Part shown: piece by piece, positions 63,507 to 64,000 of the stretch
Layout of the letters: each line of letters opens with the position of its first letter
Position numbering within the stretch: the first letter of the stretch is position 1
Assembly (NCBI GenBank): GCA_025345505.1
Contig: JANVCC010000022.1
Coordinates: 27,632,375-27,696,374, forward strand
Reading direction: 5' to 3'
Length of the DNA stretch: 64,000 nucleotides
From: Todiramphus chloris collaris
Taxonomy: Eukaryota; Chordata; Aves; Coraciiformes; Alcedinidae
Program-made: the position numbers and the translations under genes
Notes under the pieces: generated by a model
Told to the model about the DNA's origin: nothing
Databases searched by the model: none
What the model saw: the letters and a program-made list of their open reading frames with translations, nothing else

Positions 63507-64000
63507 CACAGATAACAAACAACAGATTCTGCATTCCACATCCAGTTCTTCATGTTACTGCCTTTATAGACAAGCAGTGTCAAGACTGACCTACTTTAGA
63601 AACCAACATGAAAAACTCTTGCTTGAGAGATATTATATATGTATCTATAAAAATTTAAACAAGAAAAATGAGTGCATCAAAGTAGCATGTTTGATTATAT
63701 TTAAATTCAATCTCTGTCTGAAAGAGATTAATTTTAAGCCTGCCCTTTTGAAGAGAAACAAACAAATATCCTCCCAGAATAACCACAGGAATCTGGGTGT
63801 CTGAGATTCATAACAGTTGAAATGGTATTTTCATTTGATAGATCTATTCTGGAATTGCCCCTTCTTAGGAGTTTGGCTTGACTTGAAGCAGGAATTTTCC
63901 AGTGCCTCTAACCTGAAAGCCATGCTCAGGAATGTCAGATACTTTAATGATGGATCTCAAATGGCTGGGGAAAAATACAAACCACCAGTGTATAAAACAT
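63507..64000. other. Unique stretch at window end
   Basis: A frame of 114 codons covers 63460-63804 and starts inside the CR1 tail, so it is not a gene candidate. Nothing else is recognised. Confidence 0.45.

Noticed and set aside
1-64000. Prokaryotic features (operons, CRISPR, ribosome binding sites) or a complete provirus
   Set aside because: CR1 LINEs, a solo avian-type LTR, splice-type signals and absence of dense coding show vertebrate nuclear DNA; no gag, pol or env frames of a retrovirus are present.

Overview
The window is vertebrate nuclear DNA, most likely from a bird. It is AT-rich and CpG-poor, has no long open reading frames, and is full of mononucleotide runs and simple repeats. 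It carries several CR1 (chicken repeat 1) LINE pieces. Two of these still read as CR1 reverse transcriptase, and one ends in the CR1 3' octamer (ATTCTATG-type) tail. A solo LTR of an avian endogenous retrovirus type lies at about 56.35-56.84 kb. I see no operons, ribosome binding sites, CRISPR arrays, tRNA or rRNA genes.

Layout: 1-7.7 kb, unique sequence with nothing I can name. 7.7-9.5 kb, a minus-strand CR1 reverse transcriptase relic. 10.1-10.35 kb, a T/G-rich simple tract. 11.1-11.5 kb, an old minus-strand CR1-like fragment. 14.5 kb, a short CR1 3' fragment. 18.0-18.87 kb, a plus-strand CR1 with a readable reverse transcriptase C-terminus and its tail. 20.65 and 28.15 kb, two candidate plus-strand exons that fit each other in phase, followed by a poly(A) signal with a GT-rich element. 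24.6-25.3 kb, an old plus-strand CR1 relic. 26.62 kb, a run of 22 G. 33.25-33.48 kb, a possible ancient repeat. 39.57-39.83 kb, the best coding exon in the window, whose translation resembles the C-terminal half of an RGS domain. 37.84 and 41.70 kb, possible small neighbouring exons. 55.12 and 58.58 kb, a phase-matched pair that could be 3' exons. 56.35-56.84 kb, the solo LTR. 59.1 and 63.5 kb, two CR1 3' ends.

The simplest reading is that the window covers introns and the 3' parts of one or two sparsely exonic plus-strand genes, plus intergenic DNA. The exon calls rest only on open frame, splice consensus and phase. I found them by looking for them, so chance matches are a real risk, and only the 39.57 kb exon has protein-family support. 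Everything else non-repetitive is intronic or intergenic. A few AT-rich, TAAT-motif-dense blocks look like candidate conserved non-coding elements.
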